Shown piece after piece: positions 25,971 through 33,901 of a stretch of DNA of 64,000 nucleotides. The stretch is from an uncultured Lachnospiraceae bacterium. Lineage in GTDB: Bacteria > Bacillota > Clostridia > Lachnospirales > Lachnospiraceae. Position numbers and translations under genes: made by a program. The stretch spans positions 310,001-374,000 of the forward strand of contig CAKQYS010000001.1 of the NCBI GenBank assembly GCA_934293375.1, in the 5' to 3' direction. The notes under the pieces are model-generated. The model had not been told where the DNA came from. It saw only the letters and a list, made by a program, of their open reading frames with translations, and did no database searches. The first letter of the stretch is position 1, and every line of letters begins with the position of its first letter.

Positions 25971-26891
25971 TTAAAACCGAAGCAGATAATCCTCTTCACA
26001 AGGAGCTCCCGTATGGTAGGACAAGTTGCCCAGCATAGACAGCAATCTTCTTCTTTTGCATATGATATGTGTCTGCCGTTCTGCCTGTAACGCTTCGCAA
26101 TATTGAGAATAGCATTGCAGATATTCTGCAAATCTTTCAAGCCCCTCATTAAACATTTCTTCAAAATGCGTAATCTCACGCTGATCTACTGCGTACATGT
26201 TAAAATTAACAAACAATGGTGAGATCAATCCAAACCCCAGCAAACGCTTTTCTATAGCCCTGGCAATGTATTCCTTACTACCTCGTCTATCGCGAAGAAG
26301 CGACAATGTTATATGCATGCAAAACACTGCCCCTTTAATCGTACCGGAAAACAAGTGTGGCAGTCTATACGCCCTGTTGTACGCCTCTGATGTCAGCCGG
26401 CCTACCACATTCATCTCTTCTCTTGATAATTGGAGCATCTGGTGTACATTCATCTGGGACGGATACCGATGCAGAAAATGCCTGCAACAATAAATATCCA
26501 TTGCACTCTCATACCGATAATGCCATTCCGATGGCTTCTCATGTCTGGATGCCATCTCATATATATAAGGATGACAGGCAGTATCCATTGCATAATGTCC
26601 TATAAACCCGGCAATATAGGCCTGTGCAATTTCTCTTTTCCTACCACTATATTGCTCGGACACCATGAGTAACATCTCAAAGAATCGGTTTGTTTTGTAA
26701 TCATGCATAACCATAGCCGGTTTCTTACTGCCCAGCAATACATCCGGAAGATAATAGAAAAATAGATCCGGACCTAATAACCCCAGGGTATACACCGTAT
26801 GATGCTCTCTGATCTGTCGCTTCCAGTCTTGATCTTCGATACTCCTATAACCTTGAAGCCCAAATGAATAATGTGAATAAAATGCCGGCAA
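25971..26891 (-). CDS. Zinc-dependent phospholipase C-like protein
   Basis: A 306-residue member of the Zn_dep_PLPC family. The N-terminal SHYSFGLQGY and the GLLGPDLFFYYLPD segment, with later HDYKTNRFF, FIGHYAMDTACHPYIYE and EWHYRYESAMD, give a set of His/Asp residues suited to several metal ions. No signal peptide is evident, so it may be cytoplasmic, unlike secreted clostridial alpha-toxin, and no toxin-type C-terminal C2 domain is present. Substrate unknown. It lies 16 bp after the PAP2-like gene. Confidence 0.8.
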   Translation of the reverse strand: MPAFYSHYSFGLQGYRSIEDQDWKRQIREHHTVYTLGLLGPDLFFYYLPDVLLGSKKPAMVMHDYKTNRFFEMLLMVSEQYSGRKREIAQAYIAGFIGHYAMDTACHPYIYEMASRHEKPSEWHYRYESAMDIYCCRHFLHRYPSQMNVHQMLQLSREEMNVVGRLTSEAYNRAYRLPHLFSGTIKGAVFCMHITLSLLRDRRGSKEYIARAIEKRLLGFGLISPLFVNFNMYAVDQREITHFEEMFNEGLERFAEYLQCYSQYCEALQAERQTHIICKRRRLLSMLGNLSYHTGAPCEEDYLLRF

Positions 26892-26907
26892 TGATATCCC
26901 CCCTCAC

Positions 26908-27534
26908 TTATATCTCTGCCCGCTTATGTCTGTCCGGATACCAATATATCATGATATATACTATGATTGATACTATACAGGCTGCCATGACATCGATCAC
27001 TGAATGCTGCTTCACGAAAACGGTAGACAAAATGATCAATGCAGACATCACAACCGCAAAAATCTTCTGCCAGAGTTTTGGAGAAACATGTCTGCTCTTC
27101 ACCATAGCCACTGCAGCCGCAATGGAATTGTAGACATGAATACTTGGAATCACATTGGTTGATGTATCCGTCTGATACAGTATCGCCAGAGTTTTTGTAA
27201 AACAGTTATCCCGTGCAAATGTCTCCGGTCTTATATCTAATCCGTTCGGAAAAAACAGACTCACAATAATAAATATCGTCATGCCGATATACAAGAATCC
27301 CATGTACTGCAGGAATTCTTTTTTATCGCAAAAGAAAAACCAGACAAATGTAACCGCAATGTACGGAAACCATAACAAATACGGTATTACAAACGCTTCG
27401 ATCAACGGAATCTGATAATCGACCGGCAAACCAATAATCGTAACATCTACCGGTCTCGCTTCCACATATCCAAAAAACAATAAATAGACTGGCAGATATA
27501 GTATCGTCCACCAATAACGGAATTTATCCTTCAT
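26908..27534 (-). CDS. PAP2-like membrane phosphatase or phosphotransferase
   Basis: A polytopic 208-residue protein with about six hydrophobic helices and the PAP2 superfamily residues SIHVYNSIAA (His of motif 2) and KQHSVIDVMAA (His and Asp of motif 3), resembling the PAP2_3/Aur1-like subgroup. Members act on lipid phosphates or transfer phospho-headgroups. It follows the GT2 gene by 20 bp and precedes the phospholipase-like gene, so a lipid-related role is plausible but inferred. Confidence 0.82.
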   Translation of the reverse strand: MKDKFRYWWTILYLPVYLLFFGYVEARPVDVTIIGLPVDYQIPLIEAFVIPYLLWFPYIAVTFVWFFFCDKKEFLQYMGFLYIGMTIFIIVSLFFPNGLDIRPETFARDNCFTKTLAILYQTDTSTNVIPSIHVYNSIAAAVAMVKSRHVSPKLWQKIFAVVMSALIILSTVFVKQHSVIDVMAACIVSIIVYIMIYWYPDRHKRAEI

Positions 27535-27554
27535 AATGTCATTACATCCATCCT

Positions 27555-28577
27555 CTAATTAAAATGATACAGCTTTTGTGCAAGTGAATATCCCTTCTTA
27601 ATGATCTCATTCCATGCCTTGCTGTCCTTTTTCATCACCTTACCGAGAAACTGCTTATGAATCATCTCATACTGTGATGCATGTTCTTCCTGCAGTTCAT
27701 GCCACAACTGTTCCTTCTTTTCCAGACTCTCCGGTGTACCATCCTTCGTGAGCAACGCAGAACATACCGTAAACATGATCGTTAAATATTGCGTCATATA
27801 CTGTCGTAACTGCGGATTCTCAATCTCAGCCAGCTCATACATATTCATCATCAGCTTTGTCACGCGTATCTGCTGATCAATACGCGTGATCATGACTGCT
27901 TCATTCACAGACTGATCATCTCTTCCGATAAAATAATGATACAGATCTACATTCATATAATACATAGATTTCACATACGGCAATGGATAGTACACATAGA
28001 TATTGTCTACATAAAATGTATGCTTTGGCAATGTCAGCCCACAATCCCGCAGCAGTGCAGTACGATAGATCACCGAATGCATCAAAATATACTGTCCTGT
28101 TTTAAATTTGCTTGCCTCATCCCATGTAAATTCGCGTTCTACCGGGATTACATTCTCATATGAAACGGAAACCTTTCGTTTCTCTCCAACCTTCTCATAC
28201 ACATAATTGGATAAAAACATATCATAACAGATGCCCTTCGCGCTCTGTTCCGCTAAAAACGATACAACACGACGAAGACCTGCCTCATCCAGCCAGTCAT
28301 CACTATCTAACACCTTGTAATAAACTCCTGTCGCATTTTGAAGACCGGTCATAACGGCATCACCATGCCCACCATTCTCCTTATAAATGTAACGAACCTG
28401 CATTGGATATTGTGCTTCTAATCGCTTACCGATCAACGCGGTGTTATCCGTCGATCCATCATCCACGATCAACACCTCAACCATGTCACCGGCCAAAACC
28501 GCCGACATCACCGCATGCTCCATATAGTCCTGCGAATTATAACTTGGAATCGCTACAGACAAAATCTTCTCACTCAT
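27555..28577 (-). CDS. Family 2 glycosyltransferase
   Basis: A 340-residue GT-A fold enzyme. The N-terminal SVAIPSYNSQDYM nucleotide-binding strand, LIVDDGSTDNT, and LDSDDWLDEAG (metal-binding DxD region) are clear. The C-terminal half is helical with no membrane segment. I chose ATG 28577, which follows GGTGGGTAATT, over an ATG 93 bp upstream that lacks homology. Donor and acceptor cannot be told; lipid-linked or wall glycans are likely given its neighbours. Confidence 0.88.
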   Translation of the reverse strand: MSEKILSVAIPSYNSQDYMEHAVMSAVLAGDMVEVLIVDDGSTDNTALIGKRLEAQYPMQVRYIYKENGGHGDAVMTGLQNATGVYYKVLDSDDWLDEAGLRRVVSFLAEQSAKGICYDMFLSNYVYEKVGEKRKVSVSYENVIPVEREFTWDEASKFKTGQYILMHSVIYRTALLRDCGLTLPKHTFYVDNIYVYYPLPYVKSMYYMNVDLYHYFIGRDDQSVNEAVMITRIDQQIRVTKLMMNMYELAEIENPQLRQYMTQYLTIMFTVCSALLTKDGTPESLEKKEQLWHELQEEHASQYEMIHKQFLGKVMKKDSKAWNEIIKKGYSLAQKLYHFN

Positions 28578-28767
28578 AATTACCCACCTAATTGTAATAT
28601 TGGGATACATCCCTGTAGCCGTGTCCATCCACGACTGTTTCATTATAACAAATGTTATCCCCCCATACAATGTCTAAATCTTACGAAATTGTTAAACAAA
28701 CTGTAAATTATAATGAAATCATCCTTGCGATCCGGTTATCATGATTTGTTATGATTTGATCATATAC

Positions 28768-28797
28768 GAAAAAAGCTGCCGCATAGCGACAGCCTTT
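28768..28797 (-). terminator. Intrinsic terminator of the AGCS symporter gene
   Basis: A 7-bp stem with one G-U pair (GCTGTCG / CGGCAGC) and a 5-nt loop followed by TTTTTTC on the minus strand, 19 bp after the symporter stop. The 238-bp stretch from the glycosyltransferase start to the symporter gene holds this and otherwise AT-rich sequence with no convincing promoter. Confidence 0.75.
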
Positions 28798-28815
28798 TCT
28801 ATAGCATCATGATGA

Positions 28816-30237
28816 TTACAGCTTCCGTGCATTATGTCTCTTGAAGAAATCTTTTGTCTCCTTTACAACCACACCGCTCAATGCAAATAAAGCGATCATG
28901 TTTGGGATCGCCATCAATCCATTGAAGATATCTGCAATCGTCCAAACAGCACTTACCGTCATGTACGGTCCAATAAATACTGCAAGAATATAAATCCAAC
29001 GATATATCTTTACATGCTTCATATTACCACCGCTTAAGTACTCCAGACACCGCTCACTATAGTAATCCCAGCCGAGGATTGTCGTGAAAGCAAAGAATAC
29101 CAGACAGAGCATCAAAACAAAAGAACATACCTGATTTGGTAATGGAAGTCCCTGCTGGAACGCATAGGTTGTAACCTGTACACCCTTTAATCCATCCACC
29201 TGCCATGCACCTGTTAATACAATAGAAAGACCTGTTAAGGTACAGATTACGATCGTATCAATAAATGTACCTGTCATACTGACAAGGCCCTGGCGAACAG
29301 GCTCCTTTGTCTGTGCAGCGGCAGCAGCAATCGGTGCGCTACCAAGTCCGGCCTCATTTGAGAAAATACCTCTTGCAACACCCTTCTGCATCGCTACAAT
29401 CATCGTACCAACCAGACCACCTGTCACTGCTTTCGGATCAAATGCGGCTGATACAATGGTAGCAAATGCTGCCGGCACCTCAGAAATATTACAAACAACC
29501 AGAATCAATACAAAAACAACATAAATAATTGCCATAAACGGCACAACGATCTGGCTGACACTGGCAATACGCTTGACACCACCGATCAAAACTGCAGCCA
29601 CACAGAATGCTAATACCAATGACGCAATGACAACTGACCATGAATATTCCCCTAAAAATGGAAGAATCTTAACACAATGATTGTTGTTTGGATCAAAGAA
29701 TCCATTGACTGCGCTTGCGATACCATTTACCTGACTGAAAGTACCAATACCAAATAAGCCTACACATACACCGAAGAACGCAAATATCTTTGCCAGCCAT
29801 TTCCACTTTGGACCCATACCACGCTCTATGTAATAAAACGGTCCACCAAGACTATGTCCATCCTCTGCCACAACACGATACTTGACAGCAAGCAGTCCCT
29901 CTGAATACTTCGTAGCCATACCTAAAAAAGCGGCTACGATCATCCAAAACAGTGCACCCGGACCACCTTCACATACAGCAGTTGCCACACCGACAATATT
30001 ACCGGTACCAATCGTCGCACTCAGTGCTGTACAAAGAGCTGCAAAGCTTGTGATCTCACCTTCACCTTCCTCTTCGTTCTTTACCATCCATTTCAATGCC
30101 AAAGGAAGCCTTCTTACCTGCAGCAGACCCAGTCTGATCGTCAGTAATAAACCGCCTGCCATGATCAGCACCATAAGCGGTACACCCCAGACAAATCCGT
30201 CCACCATTCCGAGAAAATCGTTAATAACTTTCCACAT
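28816..30237 (-). CDS. Amino-acid:sodium symporter, AGCS family
   Basis: A 473-residue polytopic carrier of the alanine/glycine:cation symporter family. Signatures include TGNIVGVATAVCEGGPGALFW, AAFLGMATKYSEGLLAVKY, GIFSNEAGLGSAPIAAAAAQT and ILGWDYYSERC. About eleven helices are visible. The tandem glycine riboswitch in its leader argues that glycine is a main substrate, or that glycine excess controls it. It has its own promoter and terminator and is a single-gene unit. Confidence 0.93.
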   Translation of the reverse strand: MWKVINDFLGMVDGFVWGVPLMVLIMAGGLLLTIRLGLLQVRRLPLALKWMVKNEEEGEGEITSFAALCTALSATIGTGNIVGVATAVCEGGPGALFWMIVAAFLGMATKYSEGLLAVKYRVVAEDGHSLGGPFYYIERGMGPKWKWLAKIFAFFGVCVGLFGIGTFSQVNGIASAVNGFFDPNNNHCVKILPFLGEYSWSVVIASLVLAFCVAAVLIGGVKRIASVSQIVVPFMAIIYVVFVLILVVCNISEVPAAFATIVSAAFDPKAVTGGLVGTMIVAMQKGVARGIFSNEAGLGSAPIAAAAAQTKEPVRQGLVSMTGTFIDTIVICTLTGLSIVLTGAWQVDGLKGVQVTTYAFQQGLPLPNQVCSFVLMLCLVFFAFTTILGWDYYSERCLEYLSGGNMKHVKIYRWIYILAVFIGPYMTVSAVWTIADIFNGLMAIPNMIALFALSGVVVKETKDFFKRHNARKL

Positions 30238-30331
30238 TTTTGTTTCCTACCTCTCGTTTTAAAATGATTTGTATGCAGTTTTCAAACTTGGGGAATTTCA
30301 TCCATAAGAAAAAAATCAAAGAATCAAGCAG

Positions 30332-30512
30332 CTCTTCTCCGTCCTATTTGCCTGAGAGATTCATACATATCTGTATGTTGCCCCTTCGGCCCCCGGTCAT
30401 AAATCCGGGTGTCTCCAGAGAGTCGATCCATTTACAGTTGCACCGGTACGGCCGGCACCTGAGAGTTTTACTCCTTCGGTAGACTTGCGTCGTTTTCCTG
30501 CAAACTTCCCCT
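30332..30512 (-). ncRNA. Tandem glycine riboswitch
   Basis: Two aptamers on the minus strand, first CCGAAGGAGTAAAACTCTCAGG with a later CTCTGGAGA junction, split here to their key bases, and then GCCGAAGGGGCAA with ATCTCTCAGGCAAA and AGGACGGAGAAG. Both conserved core blocks (CCGAAGG and CTCTCAGG) are present in each. Downstream, before the symporter start, is a T7 run (near 30309-30315) that could be part of an expression platform; I could not draw a convincing competing terminator by eye. Confidence 0.92.
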
Positions 30513-30532
30513 CGAAAATTGCTCCAAGAAAC

Positions 30533-30561
30533 ACTATATCTTTTTTTTAGACATTTTTCAA
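30533..30561 (-). promoter_or_regulatory. Sigma-A promoter of the glycine riboswitch-symporter unit
   Basis: TTGAAA (30556-30561), 17-bp spacer, TATAGT (30533-30538). The expected start is near 30526, just before the first aptamer. The rest of 30562-30650 is AT-rich with no other signal. Confidence 0.82.
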
Positions 30562-30650
30562 GTAAATTTTCTCATTTTATATCCTTTTTTTAAGATAATA
30601 CCTAAATATATTCCGTTTCATTACAAAATAGAATTTTTTAATCAAAAAAA

Positions 30651-30684
30651 GACATCACCGCAGAATAAATTCTGCAATGATGTC
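30651..30684 (-). terminator. Intrinsic terminator of rpsB-tsf
   Basis: A 15-bp stem with one mismatch/wobble (arms 30651-30665 and 30670-30684) and a 4-nt loop, followed on the minus strand by TTTTTTT. It lies 37 bp after the tsf stop. Confidence 0.92.
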
Positions 30685-30721
30685 CTTTGGCTATTCACGC
30701 ATCTAATCAAACAGTTGACGA

Positions 30722-31648
30722 TTAGTTACCCATCTGAGCAGCAACCTCTGCAGCGAAGTCCTCATTCTTCTTCTCAAGACCATCACCTGTCTCGAAACGA
30801 ACAAAGCTCTTAATTGCAAGCTTGCATCCAACCTTCTTGGCAACCATCTCTACATACTTACCAACTGATTCCTTATTCTCTGCCTTTACATACTCCTGCT
30901 CTAACAGACATACTTCCTTTAATTCCTTATTCAGACGGCCCTGTACCATCTTCTCAATGATATTGTCAGGCTTACCGGCATTCTTTGGATCATTCTTAGC
31001 CTGTGCTACTAAAATTTCAAGCTCCTTAGCCTTGTACTCCTCAGACACATCTGCACTTGATAAATACTCCGGCTTCATTGCTGCGATCTGCATTGCAACA
31101 TTCTTTAAGCATTCCTCAACCTCTGCACCGGAACCGTCTGTATCAGCCTCTACTAATACACCGATCTTTCCACCGGCATGAATATAAGATACTACCATAC
31201 CATTTGTCGTGATCTTAGCAAAACGACGAATATTCATATTCTCACCGATCTTAGCGATCATAGCAGAATGCTTCTCTGCTACCGTCATAGAAGGATCTGC
31301 AGCCCACTTCTCAGCCTTGAACTCCTCTACATCCTTAGCATCACTATTGATCAGCTGTGAACAGATCTCTGCTACATATGTCTGGAACACCTCGTTCTTT
31401 GCTACAAAGTCTGTCTCTGAATTTACTTCAACGATTGCTGCAACCTTACCATCAACCTTTGTTGCAACAACACCCTCAGCTGCAATTCTTCCTGCCTTCT
31501 TCTGTGCAGTTGCAAGTCCTTTCTCTCTTAAGAACTCCATTGCCTTGTCAAAAACACCATCTGTTTCAGTCAGAGCCTTCTTACAATCCATCATACCGGC
31601 ACCTGACATCTCTCTTAATTCCTTTACCATGCTTGCTGTAACAGCCAT
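30722..31648 (-). CDS. tsf: Translation elongation factor Ts
   Basis: Exchanges GDP for GTP on EF-Tu. The 308-residue protein opens with AVTASMVKELREMSGAGMMDCKKAL (UBA-like domain and first signature, split by the Met-Met) and has the NSETDFVAKN signature. GGAGG lies nine bases before ATG 31648; an in-frame TTG 15 bp upstream overlaps that site. It follows rpsB, separated by a hairpin that probably lowers tsf expression. Confidence 0.96.
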   Translation of the reverse strand: MAVTASMVKELREMSGAGMMDCKKALTETDGVFDKAMEFLREKGLATAQKKAGRIAAEGVVATKVDGKVAAIVEVNSETDFVAKNEVFQTYVAEICSQLINSDAKDVEEFKAEKWAADPSMTVAEKHSAMIAKIGENMNIRRFAKITTNGMVVSYIHAGGKIGVLVEADTDGSGAEVEECLKNVAMQIAAMKPEYLSSADVSEEYKAKELEILVAQAKNDPKNAGKPDNIIEKMVQGRLNKELKEVCLLEQEYVKAENKESVGKYVEMVAKKVGCKLAIKSFVRFETGDGLEKKNEDFAAEVAAQMGN

Positions 31649-31683
31649 TTTCTTTACCTCCAAATAATAATATACTTCTTAAT

Positions 31684-31712
31684 AAAACAGCCTCAGCCTG
31701 CTGGCTGAGGCT
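31684..31712 (-). terminator. Hairpin between rpsB and tsf
   Basis: A 10-bp perfect GC-rich stem (AGCCTCAGCC / GGCTGAGGCT) with a 4-nt loop, then GTTTTATT on the minus strand. Since tsf has no separate promoter that I can see, it is more likely a partial terminator that adjusts the S2 to EF-Ts ratio. Confidence 0.7.
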
Positions 31713-31733
31713 CTTGTCTCATCAAACTAATGA

Positions 31734-32459
31734 TTATGCTTCTTCCTCTGTCTCTTCCTCAGAAGCTTCAGCATCAACACCCTGATTTGCCTCGATAACA
31801 GCATCAGCCATCTTAGAAACGATCAGCTTTACTGCTCTGATGGCATCATCATTGCCAGGGATTACATAATCTAACTCTTCAGGATCACAGTTTGTATCAG
31901 CAATACCTACAAGTGGAATACCAAGTGCATGTGCCTCCTGAATACAGATTCTCTCTTTGCGAGGATCTACAACAAAGATCATATCCGGAGCACCGCCCAT
32001 TTCCTTGATACCACCAAGGTTCTTAGTAAGCTTCTCCATCTCCTTCTTGATCTGGGTAACTTCCTTCTTCGGAAGAACATCAAATGTTCCATCCTCTTCC
32101 ATCTTCTCATACTTCTTCAGTGTCTCAATACGAGTAGCAATGGTCTTCCAGTTCGTAAGCATACCACCTAACCATCTCTCATTTACATAGAACATACCGC
32201 AACGCTCAGCCTCTGACTTGATCGCATCCTGAGCCTGCTTCTTAGTACCTACGAACAATACCTTACCACCTTCTGCAACACAATTCTTGATTGCTGCGTA
32301 TGCATCATCAACCATACCTACTGACTTCTGCAGGTCAATGATATAAATACCATTACGCTCTGTGTAGATGTATGGAGCCATCTTAGGGTTCCATCTTCTT
32401 GTCTGATGTCCAAAATGTACACCAGCCTCCAATAACTGCTTCATTGAAATAACGCTCAT
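31734..32459 (-). CDS. rpsB: 30S ribosomal protein S2
   Basis: The 241-residue protein starts SVISMKQLLEAGVHFGHQ and has NPKMAPYIYTERNGIYIIDL and PDMIFVVDPRKE, all typical of S2, with an acidic Glu-rich tail. ATG 32459 follows GGAGG. It lies directly downstream of the end of the fla/che operon, as in Bacillus, but behind its own terminator-promoter junction. Confidence 0.97.
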   Translation of the reverse strand: MSVISMKQLLEAGVHFGHQTRRWNPKMAPYIYTERNGIYIIDLQKSVGMVDDAYAAIKNCVAEGGKVLFVGTKKQAQDAIKSEAERCGMFYVNERWLGGMLTNWKTIATRIETLKKYEKMEEDGTFDVLPKKEVTQIKKEMEKLTKNLGGIKEMGGAPDMIFVVDPRKERICIQEAHALGIPLVGIADTNCDPEELDYVIPGNDDAIRAVKLIVSKMADAVIEANQGVDAEASEEETEEEA

Positions 32460-32601
32460 TGTTATACCTCCATGGTTCTTTCTTCCGCAGACTTCCAAAT
32501 CCGGCCTACCGGGCATCTGTGTGAACCGACACTTTATCTATCAGTCCTGTGTTCCGGCACCATACCGTTCATCCACCTGCGTGTATTTTTTACCGCAGAT
32601 T

Positions 32602-32630
32602 ATTTTACCACATAAAAAAAGTGCTGGCAA
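32602..32630 (-). promoter_or_regulatory. Sigma-A promoter of rpsB-tsf
   Basis: TTGCCA (32625-32630), 17-bp spacer, TAAAAT (32602-32607). The -35 is the loop of the preceding terminator hairpin. The expected start near 32595 gives a leader of about 135 nt, long enough for the autoregulatory structures found at many ribosomal protein genes. Confidence 0.82.
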
Positions 32631-32639
32631 GCACTTTTT
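32614..32639 (-). terminator. Intrinsic terminator ending the fla/che operon
   Basis: A 9- to 10-bp stem (AAAAGTGCT / AGCACTTTT) with a 4-nt loop, followed by TTTTTTTATG on the minus strand. It starts 3 bp after the MltG-like stop and contains the rpsB -35 element. Confidence 0.85.
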
Positions 32640-32641
32640 AA

Positions 32642-33223
32642 CTAGTTTGTTAATATTTTTGCAATTGATGTATAAGAAGCCTGCTTTTGTATCTCATAAC
32701 TGCCTACACGAAGCTTTGTTGCATATCCGTTTTTATTCAGATATTTATCAAAATCCGCAGCATTCTCAATAATTCCCTTTTCCTCCAAAGTCTTCGCAAC
32801 TGCAGAGGACTGCATTCCCTTCGTAATCTTCACTGTCACTGTCTCCGGTTTCTCTGTAGAAGCTTCTGATGCAGTTGTAACTTCCTGTGTAGTACCTTCC
32901 TGCTGTCCGCCGGTTACCTCCTGTGTGGTACCTTCCTGCTGTCCGCCGGTTGTCTCCTGGGTTGCACCTTCCTGTTGTGCTTTTGTTACATCCTGTTCTG
33001 TATTTGTCTGCGATGTCTGCTCTGTAGTACTCTCTGTTGTTGTAGATTTGATCACCTTGTCAAGGTCTGATTGTTTCTCCACCATACCAAGTTCCCTTGC
33101 CCGGTTCATAACTGCTTCATCCGTCAGCAGTTTATTCGGACTTGTCTGATATGCTACAAACAGAATCAAAGCACCAAATACAATACCAACACCAAATCCT
33201 CTTAAGAAATATTTGAATTTCAT
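32642..33223 (-). CDS. MltG-like protein lacking a catalytic domain
   Basis: A 193-residue membrane-anchored protein: one transmembrane helix (residues ~9-26), a Thr/Gln/Glu-rich linker (~60-125) containing three 12-residue repeats, and a C-terminal domain (ITKGMQSSAVAKTLEEKGII ... VGSYEI) that resembles the LysM-like part of MltG/YceG. The transglycosylase domain of MltG is absent, so it is not expected to cut glycan. It is the last gene of the fla/che operon, overlapping the preceding gene by 4 bp (ATGA-type). Function unknown; a wall-binding role at the flagellum is speculation. Confidence 0.75.
   Translation of the reverse strand: MKFKYFLRGFGVGIVFGALILFVAYQTSPNKLLTDEAVMNRARELGMVEKQSDLDKVIKSTTTESTTEQTSQTNTEQDVTKAQQEGATQETTGGQQEGTTQEVTGGQQEGTTQEVTTASEASTEKPETVTVKITKGMQSSAVAKTLEEKGIIENAADFDKYLNKNGYATKLRVGSYEIQKQASYTSIAKILTN
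32877..32984 (-). repeat. Three 36-bp tandem repeats inside the MltG-like gene
   Basis: Units at 32877-32912, 32913-32948 and 32949-32984. The first two are nearly identical; the third is diverged at its end. They encode QQEGTTQEVTGG-type 12-residue repeats, so copy number changes stay in frame. Confidence 0.85.
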
Positions 33224-33894
33224 GATTTTCCACCTTCATAAAGATCCACTACCAGCTTGACCTCTCCTACACCCAGTCCCAGCTGTTTTGCAATCTCAAT
33301 AATACTCATACCACTCTTCTTTAAATCCAATATGATCTCATTCGCATTATCTGTCTCAGGTCTTGCCGTCTGCTCATCCAACTGGTTAAAATCAACATCC
33401 ATCTCATCTGCAGCATGCATGGTTTCTTCAAAGTCATCCGCATGTCTCACCGGATCCCGTGATTCCTCCACTGCCTCTCTGACCTGATCAGACAACTCCA
33501 ATAACTCCTGTTTTACAGTATCTACCTGCTCGACTAAAAGCTTTAACTCTTTTTCTTTGTCTCCCAGCATACTGTAAAGAAACATTGCTTCTTTGTGATT
33601 CTTCTCAATCTCATCACACACTGAAACTGCATAATCACCAAGTGCCAGCATTTTTTCATTTGCAGTACCTGCAGCCTGCTCCTGAAACTGATATAGATAT
33701 CCATCTCGCATGTTGCTGATCTCAGACTCTACTTCCTTATAAAGCTGATCCTTCTGCTGCTCCGTCAATGTGATTTCCACATTGGTATCCTCTGACTGTG
33801 CTACAGCAGAATCAGATATTGCCTCTGATATAAAAAAGCTCGCAAATATAAAGATAAGTCCTATAATCACTAATGTAATCACCGTTACTGTCAT
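33220..33894 (-). CDS. Membrane-anchored coiled-coil protein at the SwrB position (DUF6115-like)
   Basis: A 224-residue protein with one N-terminal transmembrane helix (residues ~3-24), a long helical/coiled-coil stretch (~45-150), an acidic linker and a C-terminal HTH-like segment (LKKSGMSIIEIAKQLGLGVGEVKLVVDLY) split here by the IAKQ turn. The last part resembles the C-terminus of DUF6115 proteins. It lies between sigD/fapA and rpsB, where Bacillus has swrB, which has the same anchor-plus-helical layout. Whether it activates the flagellar export gate as SwrB does is inference from position. ATG 33894 follows AGGTGTAAT. Confidence 0.72.
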   Translation of the reverse strand: MTVTVITLVIIGLIFIFASFFISEAISDSAVAQSEDTNVEITLTEQQKDQLYKEVESEISNMRDGYLYQFQEQAAGTANEKMLALGDYAVSVCDEIEKNHKEAMFLYSMLGDKEKELKLLVEQVDTVKQELLELSDQVREAVEESRDPVRHADDFEETMHAADEMDVDFNQLDEQTARPETDNANEIILDLKKSGMSIIEIAKQLGLGVGEVKLVVDLYEGGKS

Positions 33895-33901
33895 ATTACA
33901 C

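Noticed and set aside
25971..26891. Secreted alpha-toxin-like phospholipase C
   Set aside because: No signal peptide and no C-terminal membrane-binding domain; only the core metal-binding fold is shared.
28671..28767. Promoter for the glycosyltransferase gene
   Set aside because: A TATAAT is present but lacks a -35 at proper distance; several other weak pairs exist and none stands out.
32877..32984. CRISPR-like tandem repeats
   Set aside because: Units are contiguous with no spacers, in frame with a gene and encode a 12-residue repeat.
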